Source: Shewanella marina JCM 15074
GTDB taxonomy: Bacteria > Pseudomonadota > Gammaproteobacteria > Enterobacterales > Shewanellaceae
Length of the DNA: 64,000 nt
Assembly (NCBI RefSeq): GCF_000614975.1
Contig: NZ_BALM01000007.1
Location: forward strand, 1-64,000
Reading direction: 5' to 3'
How positions within the stretch are numbered: the first letter of the stretch is position 1; each line of letters opens with the position of its first letter. Of the stretch, positions 24,570 to 35,493 are shown one piece after another. Below the pieces are notes generated by a model. The model saw nothing but the letters and a program-made list of their open reading frames with translations. It ran no database searches and had not been told where the DNA came from. Both the position numbers and the translations under genes were made by a program.

Positions 24570-25586
24570 ATGAGCTATTTGATGATGGATCTAATGTCTA
24601 CCACATTAGATGAAACTGAAAAGCCAATGCTATGTCACCCTAAAGTGGGCGGTATTATTTTATTTAGCCGTAATTTTGAAACTAAGCAGCAGTTGATTGA
24701 GTTGATTGCTGACGTTAGAGCGGTACGCAGTGACTTGTTGATTGCAGTGGATCACGAAGGCGGCCGTGTGCAACGCTTTAAAGAGGGTTTTACCCATATA
24801 CCTGCCATGGGCGATATTTTGCCTGCAGTAAATGGGGATATGGCAGTTGCGGCTAATTATGCTCGTGAACTTGGCTTTGTGATGGCAACTGAGTTATTAG
24901 CTTGTGATATTGATTTAAGTTTTGCGCCTGTACTTGACCTAAATGGAGTCAGTGAAGTTATTGGACGCCGCAGTTTTAGTGCTGAGCCACAACAAGTGAC
25001 TGAGCTTGCTAATGCATTTATTGAGGGGATGAATCAAGCGGGCATGGCTGCTGTCGGTAAACATTTTCCGGGTCATGGCAGTGTACAAGCTGATTCACAT
25101 ATTGCGCAGCCAATTGATCATCGCAGTTTTGCTGAAATTGAACAGTTAGATATGCAGCCATTTAAACAGTTAATGGCGCAAAATAAATTACAAGGCGTGA
25201 TGCCTGCACATGTGATTTATGATGCTGTAGACCCTAATCCCGCAGGCTTTTCTCATTTTTGGTTACAAGATGTTTTACGTCAGTCATTGCAATTTAACGG
25301 CGTGATTTTTTCTGACGATTTGGGTATGAAAGGGGCTGCACATGCAGGTGATTATTGCCAGCGTGTACAAGCGGCTTTGGCTGCTGGTTGTGACATGATT
25401 CTATTATGTAATGATAATGAAGGCTTACAACAGGTACTTCAACATTGCCAATGGCCTGCAGCAGAGCCGTTACATCCAGCTTCATTACTCAAGCCTGATA
25501 TGGGCGTTGTTTTACATGCGTTAGAGCAAATAGAACGCTGGCAGGCTGGCGTTAAAATAGCTGAGTTGATCCATGTCTCAACTTAG
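24570..25586 (+). CDS. nagZ: Beta-N-acetylhexosaminidase NagZ
   Basis: 338 residues. It is a cytosolic GH3 enzyme that removes GlcNAc from anhydromuropeptides in cell-wall recycling. Motifs are VGGIILFSRNF, VDHEGGRVQRF, KHFPGHG with the catalytic His (about 175) and IFSDDLGMKGA with the nucleophile Asp (about 245). ATG 24570 is chosen because AGAGGA lies upstream and the family begins there; ATG 24540 adds ten unrelated residues. In many relatives NagZ acts with AmpD; that gene is not in the window. Confidence 0.94.
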   Translation: MSYLMMDLMSTTLDETEKPMLCHPKVGGIILFSRNFETKQQLIELIADVRAVRSDLLIAVDHEGGRVQRFKEGFTHIPAMGDILPAVNGDMAVAANYARELGFVMATELLACDIDLSFAPVLDLNGVSEVIGRRSFSAEPQQVTELANAFIEGMNQAGMAAVGKHFPGHGSVQADSHIAQPIDHRSFAEIEQLDMQPFKQLMAQNKLQGVMPAHVIYDAVDPNPAGFSHFWLQDVLRQSLQFNGVIFSDDLGMKGAAHAGDYCQRVQAALAAGCDMILLCNDNEGLQQVLQHCQWPAAEPLHPASLLKPDMGVVLHALEQIERWQAGVKIAELIHVST

Positions 25587-25597
25587 TTGGTGATGAA

Positions 25598-25613
25598 TGT
25601 GATATTGATCGCA
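25598..25613. promoter_or_regulatory. Possible CRP site downstream of nagZ
   Basis: TGTGA, six bases, TCGCA: one mismatch from the consensus half-sites. It lies about 200 bases before acyP. Position effect is unknown. Confidence 0.3.
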
Positions 25614-25728
25614 AACTGACTAATAATAAGTTAATGCTATGTTACATTTGATTCGCTTTGTTCACTTAATCAGGTAAAGTGACCGGGTAATATTTGACAC
25701 AGTTTTAATCTAGATTCTTGAAGTTTTT

Positions 25729-25756
25729 GCAGCTACTTAGTGGCTGCTTTTTTTTG
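25729..25756 (+). terminator. Terminator between nagZ and acyP
   Basis: A 5-bp stem gcagc/gctgc with a loop of nine and a run of T. Confidence 0.65.
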
Positions 25757-25811
25757 CGAAAATTTATTGTTTAGCCTATTTTTTAATCAGTGAGTGCGAT
25801 GGAGTAGGTAA

Positions 25812-26084
25812 ATGAAACGAGTACTAATTAATATTATTGGTGAAGTTCAAGGTGTCTATTTTCGAAAGTTTACCCAGCAGAAAGCCCGTGAATTAGGCAT
25901 TATGGGCTATGTACGTAACCGCGATGATATGAGTGTCGAAGTGCTTGCGCAAGGGGCTGACGTGGCAGTTAATCAATTAATTGCATGGTGTTATCACGGT
26001 GCGCCATCTGCGGTTGTTAAAGATGTTGTGATTGAGGAAGATCTTGATAATGATATCTATCTCGATTTTGACATTAGCCCCTAA
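25812..26084 (+). CDS. acyP: Acylphosphatase
   Basis: 90 residues. It hydrolyses acyl phosphates. The active-site pattern GEVQGVYFRKF holds the catalytic Arg and the MGYVRNRDD stretch holds the catalytic Asn. The usual motif is VQGVGFR; here Tyr replaces Gly. The stop codon lies in the loop of a perfect inverted repeat. Confidence 0.93.
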   Translation: MKRVLINIIGEVQGVYFRKFTQQKARELGIMGYVRNRDDMSVEVLAQGADVAVNQLIAWCYHGAPSAVVKDVVIEEDLDNDIYLDFDISP

Positions 26085-26096
26085 GGGCTAATGTCA
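26069..26096. terminator. Palindromic hairpin over the acyP stop codon
   Basis: A 12-bp stem (tgacattagccc against gggctaatgtca) has the loop ctaa, which contains the acyP stop. It lies between convergent acyP and csiV and probably ends both. No long T run is present. Confidence 0.6.
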
Positions 26097-26103
26097 ATGT
26101 ACT

Positions 26104-27036
26104 TTATTGAGGCTGATCCATTTTTCTTATCTGTAAAATCATGCCCATTTCTGGGTGATCAAAGTAGTGGATTTCACCGCTACGTAAGCGACGGTTTTGC
26201 TTAAATGGAATTGAATATAGGAATGGCGTTTGCTTAACCTGTTGCGTTGCTGCATCCATATTGTGTGCATCATCGCTAACCAATACCGTTTTTTCGCCTG
26301 GTAAGCGTAAATCTAAATTTGTTTCCACATATAAGTAATGGGCTAAATAAATTTTGATGGTACCGTCAAGTTGCCAGATTGGTTGGTTATTCGTGTCTGC
26401 TGCAAACTGGCTTAGGCTTGAAAAACTTGGGATCTCCAAACTCATGCCTGTAGTATCTTGTGCCTGCTGATCATCAGTTAATAAATAACCATGTTGATCA
26501 TATTGCTTAGAAAAATCATCACCCGCATAAATTCGCATTGGCTTGGCGCTACGACTTGGTAGCATAGGTTGCTGCCATGTCATATGCAGTAGACTGTGAA
26601 CACCGGGTTGACGTGAAATTTTTGCAATAATGTCATTAAACTCACTTTGACTATTGGCCAATAACACCGCTTTGCCATTCAATTGGGCGTGTGCAGTATG
26701 TTCAGCGGCAATAGTCGTCGGCACTTGGCTTGGGTGAGTGCTTTGTGATTCATGCAACATGGCATTGCAGCGATCTGCATCTGTTGCCCATTCATTGGCA
26801 CTACAGCCCGTTAAATTATGACTAATACCAGTAATATCAGTACTGATCATTGGTGTGATCAGATCAACCGCCTTGCTGGTGTTAATTGGGGTAACAGTTT
26901 GCGGCCATTGCTCATTAGTCTGTGTTTGATGTTCAAACAGATAAACTTCCACTTCGTACCAAGGCCCGTTTTTAGCAAAAACGCTGGTTGGTAGCATAAG
27001 ACTGATGGCAATAATAGCCAATATTTGACGAAACAC
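26104..27036 (-). CDS. csiV: CsiV-type periplasmic protein
   Basis: 310 residues. A signal peptide (about 1-21, ending VFA-KNG) precedes a domain starting WYEVEVYLFEHQ, the CsiV family mark. In Vibrio, CsiV binds peptidoglycan and supports LpoA and PBP1A. The C-terminus has YLYVETNLDLRL and RRLRSGEIHYFDHPEMG, both conserved. Its start overlaps the mfd stop, as in related genomes, so the two are co-transcribed. Confidence 0.85.
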   Translation of the reverse strand: MFRQILAIIAISLMLPTSVFAKNGPWYEVEVYLFEHQTQTNEQWPQTVTPINTSKAVDLITPMISTDITGISHNLTGCSANEWATDADRCNAMLHESQSTHPSQVPTTIAAEHTAHAQLNGKAVLLANSQSEFNDIIAKISRQPGVHSLLHMTWQQPMLPSRSAKPMRIYAGDDFSKQYDQHGYLLTDDQQAQDTTGMSLEIPSFSSLSQFAADTNNQPIWQLDGTIKIYLAHYLYVETNLDLRLPGEKTVLVSDDAHNMDAATQQVKQTPFLYSIPFKQNRRLRSGEIHYFDHPEMGMILQIRKMDQPQ

Positions 27037-30000
27037 TATTTATCTCCAAGACGATGTTGCATAAGCTGCTCTAGCAACAGTTTTAACAACGAAAGACGTT
27101 CTTTACTTGTTTCTGATACAAGGTTGAACTTTAACTTATTTGGGCCATCCATACGATAGATTTGTGGCTGTTGTTGCAATAATCCAATGATAAACATGGG
27201 ATCAATACTATGATGATCGCTAAACTCGATACTTCCACCTTTAGCATGCATCTCAATTTTGCTGGCACCAATATTGGTTGCTTGCTGCTGGAATAGGGTG
27301 ATATCCATCAGGTTTTTAGTTGCCTCTGGCAGTAAACCAAAGCGATCAATTAACTCAACTTTGAGCTCATCCAATTCTTTATTGTTGCGGCAACTGGCAA
27401 TGCGTTTATATAAAGATAGTCGAATGTTAACGTCACCTACATAATCTTCTGGCAGTAATGCAGGGATGCGTAAGTCGATTAAACATTGTTGACCTAACAT
27501 TTGTGCTAAAGAAGGCTCTTTACCCTCTTTTAAGGCTTTTACTGCGGATTCCAGCATATCCATATATAGCGTAAAACCAATCTTAGCAATATGACCACTT
27601 TGTTCATCACCGAGCAATTCACCTGCACCGCGGATCTCTAAATCTTGAGTCGCAAGCATAAAACCTGCGCCTAAATCTTCTAGGGCATCAATGGCTTCTA
27701 GACGTTTTCTGGCATCTGCGTCATACGTTTAGGGTGTGGCGTCATTAAATAAGCGTAGGCTTGGTGATGTGAACGGCCAACACGTCCACGTAATTGATGT
27801 AACTGGGCTAAACCAAAATGGTCAGCGCGATCAATAATGATGGTATTGGCCGTGGGAATATCAATACCTGTTTCAATAATGGTGGTACAAACCAGCACGT
27901 TAAATTTCTGATGATAAAAATCAGACATCACATGTTCTAGCTCACGTTCACGCATTTGACCATGGGCTGTGGTTACGCGCGCCTCTGGCAACAATGTTCT
28001 AATGTTTTCAGCGGTACTTTCAATGGTTTCTACGCTGTTATGTAGATAGTAGACCTGACCACCACGTAAGATTTCACGTAATATGGCCTCACGTACCGTT
28101 GCTTGGTCATATTCACGGACAAAGGTTTTTACCGCTAAACGTTTGGCTGGTGGCGTGGCGATAATGGACAGATCGCGCATACCAGACATCGCCATATTCA
28201 GGGTGCGTGGAATAGGCGTTGCCGTTAAGGTCAAAATATCTACATTGGCACGCAATGCTTTAATTTTTTCTTTTTGACGTACACCAAAGCGATGTTCTTC
28301 ATCGATGATCAATAAGCCTAGGTTTTCAAATTTCGCATCTGATTGCAGTAGTTTATGAGTACCAATTACAATATCAACCTTGCCATCGGCTAAATCTTGC
28401 ATGACTTGATTTTGCTCTTTTGCGGTACGAAAACGTGATATAACTTCAATGCTAATTGGCCAATCGGCAAAACGGTCATTAAAGTTCTGATAATGTTGTT
28501 GTGCTAATAGCGTCGTTGGCACAAGAATGGCGACTTGTTTACCATCATTGGCCGCAATAAATGCTGCGCGCATGGCAACTTCAGTTTTACCAAAGCCAAC
28601 ATCACCACAGACTAAGCGATCCATTGCGATCGGTGAGCGCATATCGGTGATAACCGCTTCAATTGCCGTTTCTTGATCAACGGTTTCTTCATAAGGGAAA
28701 CCTTGGGCGAAGAGGGCATATTCTTCTTCGTCAATACGGCAAATATCGCCAGGTCTAGCTTGGCGACGAGCGTAGACATCTAATAGTTCAGCAGCAACAT
28801 CGCGAATTTTTTCAATCGCTTTTTTCTTGGCCTTGCTCCAGCTTTCATTTCCCAGTTTATTGAGTGTGGCTGATTCATCTGGGCCTACACTGTAGCGACT
28901 GATCATATGTAGTGCTGAAACTGGTACATAGAGTTTGTCACCGCCGGCATATTCTAGGATCAGATATTCTGCAACTAGGCCACCTGTGTCTAAGGTTTCT
29001 AAACCTTGATAACGGGCAACACCATGTTCAATATGGACAATCGGTTGGCCAACTTTAAGTTCAGCAAGGTTTTTTATTAACGCGTCGGCACTGATCTGTT
29101 TTTGTTTATCACGGCGACGCTGCTGCGAAATTCGTTCACCAAAGAGCTCAGTTTCACAGATTATATTGATGGTTTTTTTGGATTCTGGTGCGAGAATACA
29201 GCCTTGAGATAATGGCGAAACTAACAGACCAAGCGGCTGCTTACTGGCAAAGAACTCATCAATATGACTAAACAATACCGGTTTAATATCAATTTTACTT
29301 AATAGCTCTAATAGTGCTTCGCGTCGGCCTTCTGACTCGGTACTAAATAAGGTGCGGTGACTTTGTTGTTGATAAAAGTCTGATAATGCGATTAATGGCT
29401 GCTTAAGTTTATGATTGGCCGTTAATACCGGTAGCGGCGCTGCATCAACTTGTTTGGCTCTTTTATCATCACTTTGACGCCATAATTGGTAACGTGGTAG
29501 TGGTTTAAATTGAGCAAACAGTTCTTCAGTTAATAGGTATAGTTCTTGTGGCTTTAATAATGGTCTATGGTTATCGATTGAACGCTCTTGATAACGCTGT
29601 TGAATTTCAACTAAATGACCGTTAGCGGCGGTTTCAATATCATCGATATTGACCAACTGGGTGTTTTCTTTCGGTAAATAATCAAATAGCGTCGCAGTAT
29701 TATCAAAAAATAGTGGTAGGTAATTTTCAATGCCTGCGGGCATCATATTACGGCTGACCATTTGATAAATGGACTCTGGTGCTTTGACAATCGTTTCAAA
29801 ACGGCGACGGTATCTTTGCCTAAAGCCTTCTATCGCATTACTATCGGTTGGAAATTCTTTAGCTGGCAGCATTCTGATACTGTCAACTTGCTGATGCGAA
29901 CGTTGAGTTTCAGCATCAAAATAGCGAATAGATTCTATTTCATCATCAAACAGCTCAATTCGAATCGGTTCTTTGCTGCCTGTCGGGAAGATATCAAGAA

Positions 30001-30517
30001 TAGCGCCTCTAATAGCAAATTCACCGTGCTCATAAACCTGATCAACCAGATAGTAACCCGTATCCGTCAGATGTTGACGCAGTTGCGATAACTTAAGTAA
30101 ATTGCCTTTTTTGAGTAGCAGTACATTTGCACTTAAAAAAGATACTGGTGGCAATTTAACCATCAGTGTTGCCACTGGCACAATGACGACACCGTGCGGC
30201 AATTGAGTTAGTTTGGCTAAGGTTTCTAAGCGGGCGGCAATCAGATCTTGATGAGGCGAGAAACTGTCGTAAGGCAATGTTTCCCTGTCTGGAAACAGAC
30301 AAACATCAATGTGTTGCTCACTCAGCAGGTAGCTAAGCTCTGATTCTAATGTCATTGCTGTCGGTGTATCAGGCGTAACCACTAAGGTTACACCTTGGTA
30401 CTCGCGAACAATGTTGGCTAGGGTAATGGCTTTTGCAATACCGCCATTGGTATTAAGTATCTGAACCTGATGGTTTTTAGGAGCCTTTGGCGGCGTAAAT
30501 ACTGAATAAACTGTCAT
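27036..30517 (-). CDS. mfd: Transcription-repair coupling factor Mfd, frameshifted by one missing base
   Basis: Joined length is about 1160 residues (E. coli 1148). Mfd removes stalled RNA polymerase and recruits UvrA. Order of parts: UvrB-like N-terminus, RNA polymerase-binding region ([15 protein letters not shown]), RecG-like helicase with [15 protein letters not shown] (Walker A) and DEEH (Walker B), and a C-terminal UvrA-binding regulatory domain. The frame breaks near 27718: after TPHPKRMT the first frame runs to a stop. One extra C restores [19 protein letters not shown] and the C-terminal 207 residues. CsiV follows with overlap. Confidence 0.93.
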
Positions 30518-30598
30518 TAAAAACGCTAACTATAATTGCTTTAAGTGTTATCAGTATTGTAAAGCCTCAAACTTAAATGAGCCAGTTAAAAGCGTTGT

Positions 30599-31177
30599 TT
30601 AACTTGACTGTCTATTTTGTTGACGTAAACGCAATTGTTTCTGTTGTACCCCTAAACTGGCTTTGACTAACTGTTCAATATCCGCATCTAAAATGACACA
30701 AAAACTGAGTTCGACGATAAAAAGTGGGGAATCTGGTTTTTGGCGGCAATCAGTCACCATAGCCATTGCCATAATGGCGACCAGTTGGTCGCGTATATAC
30801 AAGCTTGTTTTAAAGCATTGATCAATTTCAAGCGGCTGTTCTGATTCAATAATAACGCCACTGCCACCAAATTTAATGCCGAGGTAACAGTCATTATCTT
30901 GCTGTTCTTGTTCCATTACATGGTGCAACACCAGATCCACTTTACGACTTTGTAGTTTCAAGAATTCAATAATAGCCTGACCTTCATCGCCAAGATTACG
31001 TAATTGCAATAGACATCTTGCTTCTTGGGTTTTGGTTTCGCTGATGAGGTTCATCGGCATGGATTGCATCTGTTTTAATTGTTCTTCGCTCGGTAACTCT
31101 TGTTGCTGCGGCCATGCCTCTAGATAACATTTAAAGTGATGTGAAACACTAAAGTACGCATTGTTGTCCCTATCCAA
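30599..31177 (-). CDS. PilZ-like domain protein
   Basis: 192 residues. The middle part (about 110-170: YLGIKFGGSGVIIESEQPL and the strands after it) resembles the PilZ fold that binds c-di-GMP. The N-terminal RxxxR motif and the D/N-x-S-x-x-G box are poorly kept, so c-di-GMP binding is doubtful. A gene of this kind commonly lies between mfd and lolC in Shewanella-type genomes (recollection of gene order, not shown here). Confidence 0.55.
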   Translation of the reverse strand: MDRDNNAYFSVSHHFKCYLEAWPQQQELPSEEQLKQMQSMPMNLISETKTQEARCLLQLRNLGDEGQAIIEFLKLQSRKVDLVLHHVMEQEQQDNDCYLGIKFGGSGVIIESEQPLEIDQCFKTSLYIRDQLVAIMAMAMVTDCRQKPDSPLFIVELSFCVILDADIEQLVKASLGVQQKQLRLRQQNRQSS

Positions 31178-31268
31178 TGGAGTTCCCCTTGTTTTTTATA
31201 GTCCATTGCCCCTATTATCGTGTCCATCTTTATGATTTAGCAAGTATAGAGCAAAGGATACATCTATT

Positions 31269-32504
31269 TTGAAGATGTTAGGGTTTTCTTTTTTTATTGG
31301 ATATCGCTATTGGCGTGCCAGAAAAACTAACGGTTTTGCCTCATTTATTACTATTTTCTCGGTAATGGGGATTTTTTTAGGGGTCGCTGCATTAATTGTG
31401 GTGAGTTCAGTGATGAATGGTCTTGAAGGCCAATTAAAACAGCGAATATTAGGGGCGGTGCCACAGCTGGTGGTACATAGCCAACAAAATTTAAATAATT
31501 GGGCCAAAGATAGCCAGTCATTGAGTCATATACAAGGCATTAAAGGTGCAGTGCCTACAGTGGGTACCCAAGCCATGGTGCAATCACCTGCAAATATTGC
31601 CGCAGTGCAAGTATATGGGGTGATGCCAGAACAATCAGATATGTTTTCTATGGTGGCTAAGCATAGCTATCCCGGCGCGTTTGATACATTGACAAGCGGC
31701 AAATATAACGTACTTATCGGCAGTGAGTTAGCGCGCCGGTTAGAAGTTAAAGTGGGTGACCGAATTCGATTACTCAGTGGCGATGGCGTGGTGTATTCAC
31801 CAATTGGTCCTGTCCCTAGCCAACGTAAGTTCACTGTTTCTGGTATTTTTGAGATGGGTTCACAAGTTGATGCTGGACTTGCCTATATCAACTATCAAGA
31901 TGCGCAGCGCTTGATGCGTCAAAAAGTCGGTGAAGTGCATGAACTGCGCTTATATCTAGATGATCCATTTATGGCATCAACATTGGCACCACAAGTGAAA
32001 GCTTTTTTTGCCGAGCAAGGCGTTAAAGTGACAACAGATGATTGGCGTGAAAGTTATGGTCATCTATTTGCTGCGGTTAAAATGGAAAAGAATATGATGT
32101 CGCTCATGCTGAGTTTAATTGTGGCGGTGGCTGCTTTTAATATTGTATCGGCATTAGTGATGATGGTGGTTGATAAAACATCCGATATCGCTGTATTAAA
32201 AACGCAAGGCGTAACGACACCAGCTGTGATGTTGATTTTTATTATCCAAGGTTCTTTTAATGCCATTATCGGTTTGATTTTGGGCATTGGTGCGGGTGTG
32301 TTAACTGCGTTTAATTTAAACGGTATTTTATCTACGCTTGGCGTCAGTATATTAGGTGTTGGTCAAAACTTGCCTGTTAGTGTGTCAATCAATCAACTGT
32401 TATGGATTATTGGCGGTACGCTGTTAATGACCCTATTAGCCACAATTTATCCAGCGTTAGCGGCCGCAAAAGTTCAGCCTGCCGTGGTGTTAAGATATGA
32501 ATAA
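31269..32504 (+). CDS. lolC: Lipoprotein-releasing transport permease LolC
   Basis: 411 residues. It is one inner-membrane subunit of LolCDE, which frees outer-membrane lipoproteins to LolA. An N-terminal helix (about 25-48) precedes a large periplasmic domain (about 50-265) and three C-terminal helices, as in MacB-type permeases. The start is TTG 31269, supported by AAAGGA at 31253-31258; ATG 31275 is an alternative at worse spacing. The end overlaps lolD by eight bases. Confidence 0.93.
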   Translation: MKMLGFSFFIGYRYWRARKTNGFASFITIFSVMGIFLGVAALIVVSSVMNGLEGQLKQRILGAVPQLVVHSQQNLNNWAKDSQSLSHIQGIKGAVPTVGTQAMVQSPANIAAVQVYGVMPEQSDMFSMVAKHSYPGAFDTLTSGKYNVLIGSELARRLEVKVGDRIRLLSGDGVVYSPIGPVPSQRKFTVSGIFEMGSQVDAGLAYINYQDAQRLMRQKVGEVHELRLYLDDPFMASTLAPQVKAFFAEQGVKVTTDDWRESYGHLFAAVKMEKNMMSLMLSLIVAVAAFNIVSALVMMVVDKTSDIAVLKTQGVTTPAVMLIFIIQGSFNAIIGLILGIGAGVLTAFNLNGILSTLGVSILGVGQNLPVSVSINQLLWIIGGTLLMTLLATIYPALAAAKVQPAVVLRYE

Positions 32505-33207
32505 TGAGAATCAAAAAATGCAGCAAGTATTACTTCAAGTTAATGGTGTGAGTAAAACGTATTTAGAGGGAGCAACTCAAGCTGAAGTATTGCGTGACGT
32601 TGATTTAACCGTATTTAAAGGCGAGCAATTAGCGATTGTTGGCACATCCGGATCAGGTAAAAGTACCTTGTTACATATTATGGGCACTTTAGATCAACCG
32701 ACTTCTGGCAACGTGATTCTTGAAGGTGAGGACTTATATAAACTCTCTGCTCATCGCCAAGCACATATTCGTAATCAAGATTTAGGTTTTATTTATCAGT
32801 TCCATCATTTATTACCTGAATTTAATGCGCTTGAAAATGCGGCAATGCCTGCATTAATTCAAGGTGTAGCGAAAGCGACTGCTTACCAGCGTGCTACTGA
32901 ATTATTAAATCGAGTCGGGCTTGGGCATAGATTACAGCACACACCGTCAGAATTATCAGGTGGCGAACGTCAACGAGTTGCTATTGCACGTGCATTGGTG
33001 AATCAACCTAAATTGGTGTTAGCGGATGAACCAACAGGTAATTTGGACGCGAAGGGCGGCGAAGCGGTTTATCAATTAATTAGAGAGCTGGCGCAGCAAC
33101 TCGGTACCGCGTTTGTGGTGGTGACCCATGATGCGGAATTAGCGGCAAAGATGGATCGCCAAGTATATATGCATGATGGTCAATTGCGTCAGCAAGGTAT
33201 TGCTTAA
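32497..33207 (+). CDS. lolD: Lipoprotein-releasing ATPase LolD
   Basis: 236 residues. It powers LolCE. Walker [10 protein letters not shown] (about 49), signature [15 protein letters not shown], Walker [13 protein letters not shown] and the H-loop VVTHD are intact. Starts inside the lolC end and stops at the lolE start (TAATG overlap). Confidence 0.96.
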   Translation: MNNENQKMQQVLLQVNGVSKTYLEGATQAEVLRDVDLTVFKGEQLAIVGTSGSGKSTLLHIMGTLDQPTSGNVILEGEDLYKLSAHRQAHIRNQDLGFIYQFHHLLPEFNALENAAMPALIQGVAKATAYQRATELLNRVGLGHRLQHTPSELSGGERQRVAIARALVNQPKLVLADEPTGNLDAKGGEAVYQLIRELAQQLGTAFVVVTHDAELAAKMDRQVYMHDGQLRQQGIA

Positions 33208-34463
33208 TGAAGTCAGGTTTAGGATTCTGGATAGGCTGGCGCTTCTATAAGGCGCGGCAAGCAAATGGTTTTATCGGCTTTATCTCTTTTGCATCGACTG
33301 CGGGTATTGCGCTGGGGGTTGCCGTATTAATTATTGTGTTATCAGCAATGAATGGCTTTGAACATGAGCTTGAGCAACGTTTCTTAGGGGTAGTACCACA
33401 AGCACAATTAACCGCTGTTGATGGGGCGCTTCATGATTGGCAACAAATGGTCTCTGATGCTGATCAATTTCCTGGTGTGGTTGCCGCTGCGCCATTTATT
33501 GAGATGCAAGGTTTAGTACAAAAACCGGGTGGCTTTCAAGGCTTAAAAGTGGTTGGAATTAACCCTCAATATGAACAGAAAGTCAGCGAAATAAGCCATT
33601 TTATGTCAGCTAAAAGTTGGCAAAGTCTCGAAACTGCTGATAGCAACCATATTGTAATGGGGCAGAGCTTACTGACTAAACTGGGTTTAAAGGTGGGTGA
33701 TTCAGTTGCACTTTATATGCCGAATATGGCAACCAATGATACTAAGGTAAGCCGGTTAGGGGCGGCGCGAAGTCATCGTTTTGTTATCTCTGGCAGCTAT
33801 AAGTTAGGCGGCGATATTGAGCTGACTACCGCTTATATTCCGATGGCATATGCCAGTAAAATTTTGCACTTAAATGGGGCTGCCACAGGTGTACGGATCA
33901 AAGTTGACGATGTATTTGATGCTCCGCGTATTATTCGAGATTTAGGATATACCCAAAAGCAATACCTTTACATGAATGATTGGACCCGTACTCAAGGCCA
34001 TTTATATCAAGATATCCAGTTAGTGAGGATGGTGATGTATATTGTGCTGGCGCTGGTTATCGCAGTGGCTTGTTTTAATATCGTGTCTACCTTGGTGATG
34101 GCAGTACGTGACAAGGTCAGTGAAATAGCGATTTTAATGACAATGGGTTTACAGCGATTGGCCATCATGTTGATTTTTATTGTGCAGGGTGCGTTAAACG
34201 GTTTACTTGGCTGTACCATAGGTGGGGCAGTCGGTGTTGCCGTTGCATTGAATTTAACCGCCATTGCTGACGGAATAGAGCGCCTGTTTGGGGTGACCTT
34301 ATTGTCTGGTGACATTTACTTTATTGATTTCTTACCGTCACAACTGCATATTGAAGATGTGGTTATTGTGGTGACTATGGCATTTATCATGAGTTTGATT
34401 GCGACTATTTACCCAGCATTTAAAGCAAGTAAAACACTGCCAGCAAGGGCATTGGCGGGTTAA
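33207..34463 (+). CDS. lolE: Lipoprotein-releasing transport permease LolE
   Basis: 418 residues. Same layout as LolC: one N-terminal helix, periplasmic domain (about 50-265) and three C-terminal helices. It has the paralogous motif ANGFIGFISFASTAGIALGV and a C-terminal IATIYPAFKASKTLPARAL. As the gene after lolD it is named LolE by position. A strong terminator follows. Confidence 0.93.
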   Translation: MKSGLGFWIGWRFYKARQANGFIGFISFASTAGIALGVAVLIIVLSAMNGFEHELEQRFLGVVPQAQLTAVDGALHDWQQMVSDADQFPGVVAAAPFIEMQGLVQKPGGFQGLKVVGINPQYEQKVSEISHFMSAKSWQSLETADSNHIVMGQSLLTKLGLKVGDSVALYMPNMATNDTKVSRLGAARSHRFVISGSYKLGGDIELTTAYIPMAYASKILHLNGAATGVRIKVDDVFDAPRIIRDLGYTQKQYLYMNDWTRTQGHLYQDIQLVRMVMYIVLALVIAVACFNIVSTLVMAVRDKVSEIAILMTMGLQRLAIMLIFIVQGALNGLLGCTIGGAVGVAVALNLTAIADGIERLFGVTLLSGDIYFIDFLPSQLHIEDVVIVVTMAFIMSLIATIYPAFKASKTLPARALAG

Positions 34464-34496
34464 TCTTAATGAAGTTTTAATCGCAGTTATAGACAT

Positions 34497-34538
34497 AAAA
34501 AACCGCGCGGCTTAACAATAAAGCCGCGCGGTTTTTTT
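34497..34538. terminator. Terminator after lolE
   Basis: A very G+C-rich stem, accgcgcggctt against aagccgcgcggt, with loop aacaata and flanking A and T runs. It can stop both converging genes. Confidence 0.95.
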
Positions 34539-34570
34539 ATGTTGAGCGAGATGAGATCTGCTCGGTCTAG

Positions 34571-35440
34571 TTAATGGCGTTCTCTATGAGTAATAAAGAT
34601 AACTGCACCAATAATCAAAGCTGCGCCTAGCCAGAGCTGCCCTGGAGGTACCCAACCAAATACTAAAAAGCCAAATAATACATTGAGCGGCAGCTTCGCA
34701 TGATCAAAGGGTTGTACGAATGATGCATCTGCCGCAGCATAAGCCTTGGCAATTCCCCATTGACCAAATGCGGTTAGTATTCCTGCGAAGGCAAGCAATA
34801 ACCAACTTGTTGCCGTGGCAGGTAATTGCCAATCAGGTAGTGCCAACATTAAATTATAAGGGGCAATCAACAGCAATAAGTACACCACAATTGTTGCGGG
34901 GCTTTCTGTACTTGATTGCTTCTTTACCATCAGCGAGTAACCCGCCCAGAAGAAAGCTGCGCCTACAGGTAGTAAGGTTGCTAACTTAAACTGCTCATTC
35001 CATGGTGCCAGAATAATCATAGCACCAATAAAGCCGGTTAAGGTTGCAGCCCATCTCGCCATTCCGACATTTTCTTTCAACAATAAGCCTGAGCCAATAG
35101 TGGCGAATAATGGTGAAATCATCAACAGGGCAATGCCTTGCCAAATTGGGACTGGATAAGCGAGCGCCCATAACCATAGTTGGATACCAACTACTGCCAG
35201 TGATACGCGCAGAATATGCCAACCAATTTGTTTGGTTTTCAGGGACTGGCTTAACCCCATATGGAGCAACCAAGGAAAGATAAAGATCAATGCAATAGCG
35301 TATTGAATAAATGCCACCATTGTCGAGGGTAACCCCAATTTAAAGCTGACATATTGGGTTAAACTATTTACTAGTGCAAAAGCGGTACCTGCGCTAAGCA
35401 TCCAGAGTGCTGCTGCAATAGGATTTTGTTTGTGAGTCAT
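34571..35440 (-). CDS. EamA-family drug/metabolite transporter
   Basis: 289 residues with ten hydrophobic helices in two EamA repeats (TM1-5 and TM6-10). Typical family residues are seen near ALVNSLTQYVSFKLG and ILTAFGQWGIAKAYAAADAS. It should export or exchange a small metabolite across the inner membrane; the substrate cannot be read. It follows the phosphoribosyltransferase gene after a terminator. Confidence 0.85.
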   Translation of the reverse strand: MTHKQNPIAAALWMLSAGTAFALVNSLTQYVSFKLGLPSTMVAFIQYAIALIFIFPWLLHMGLSQSLKTKQIGWHILRVSLAVVGIQLWLWALAYPVPIWQGIALLMISPLFATIGSGLLLKENVGMARWAATLTGFIGAMIILAPWNEQFKLATLLPVGAAFFWAGYSLMVKKQSSTESPATIVVYLLLLIAPYNLMLALPDWQLPATATSWLLLAFAGILTAFGQWGIAKAYAAADASFVQPFDHAKLPLNVLFGFLVFGWVPPGQLWLGAALIIGAVIFITHRERH

Positions 35441-35451
35441 ACATAAAGCCT

Positions 35452-35481
35452 TTAAAAAACAAAAGCCCGCTAAAGCGGGCT
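35452..35481 (-). terminator. Minus-strand terminator after the phosphoribosyltransferase gene
   Basis: The stem agcccgct/agcgggct with a two-base loop is followed on the minus strand by TTTTGTTTTTT. Confidence 0.85.
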
Positions 35482-35493
35482 AATATTTTATGA

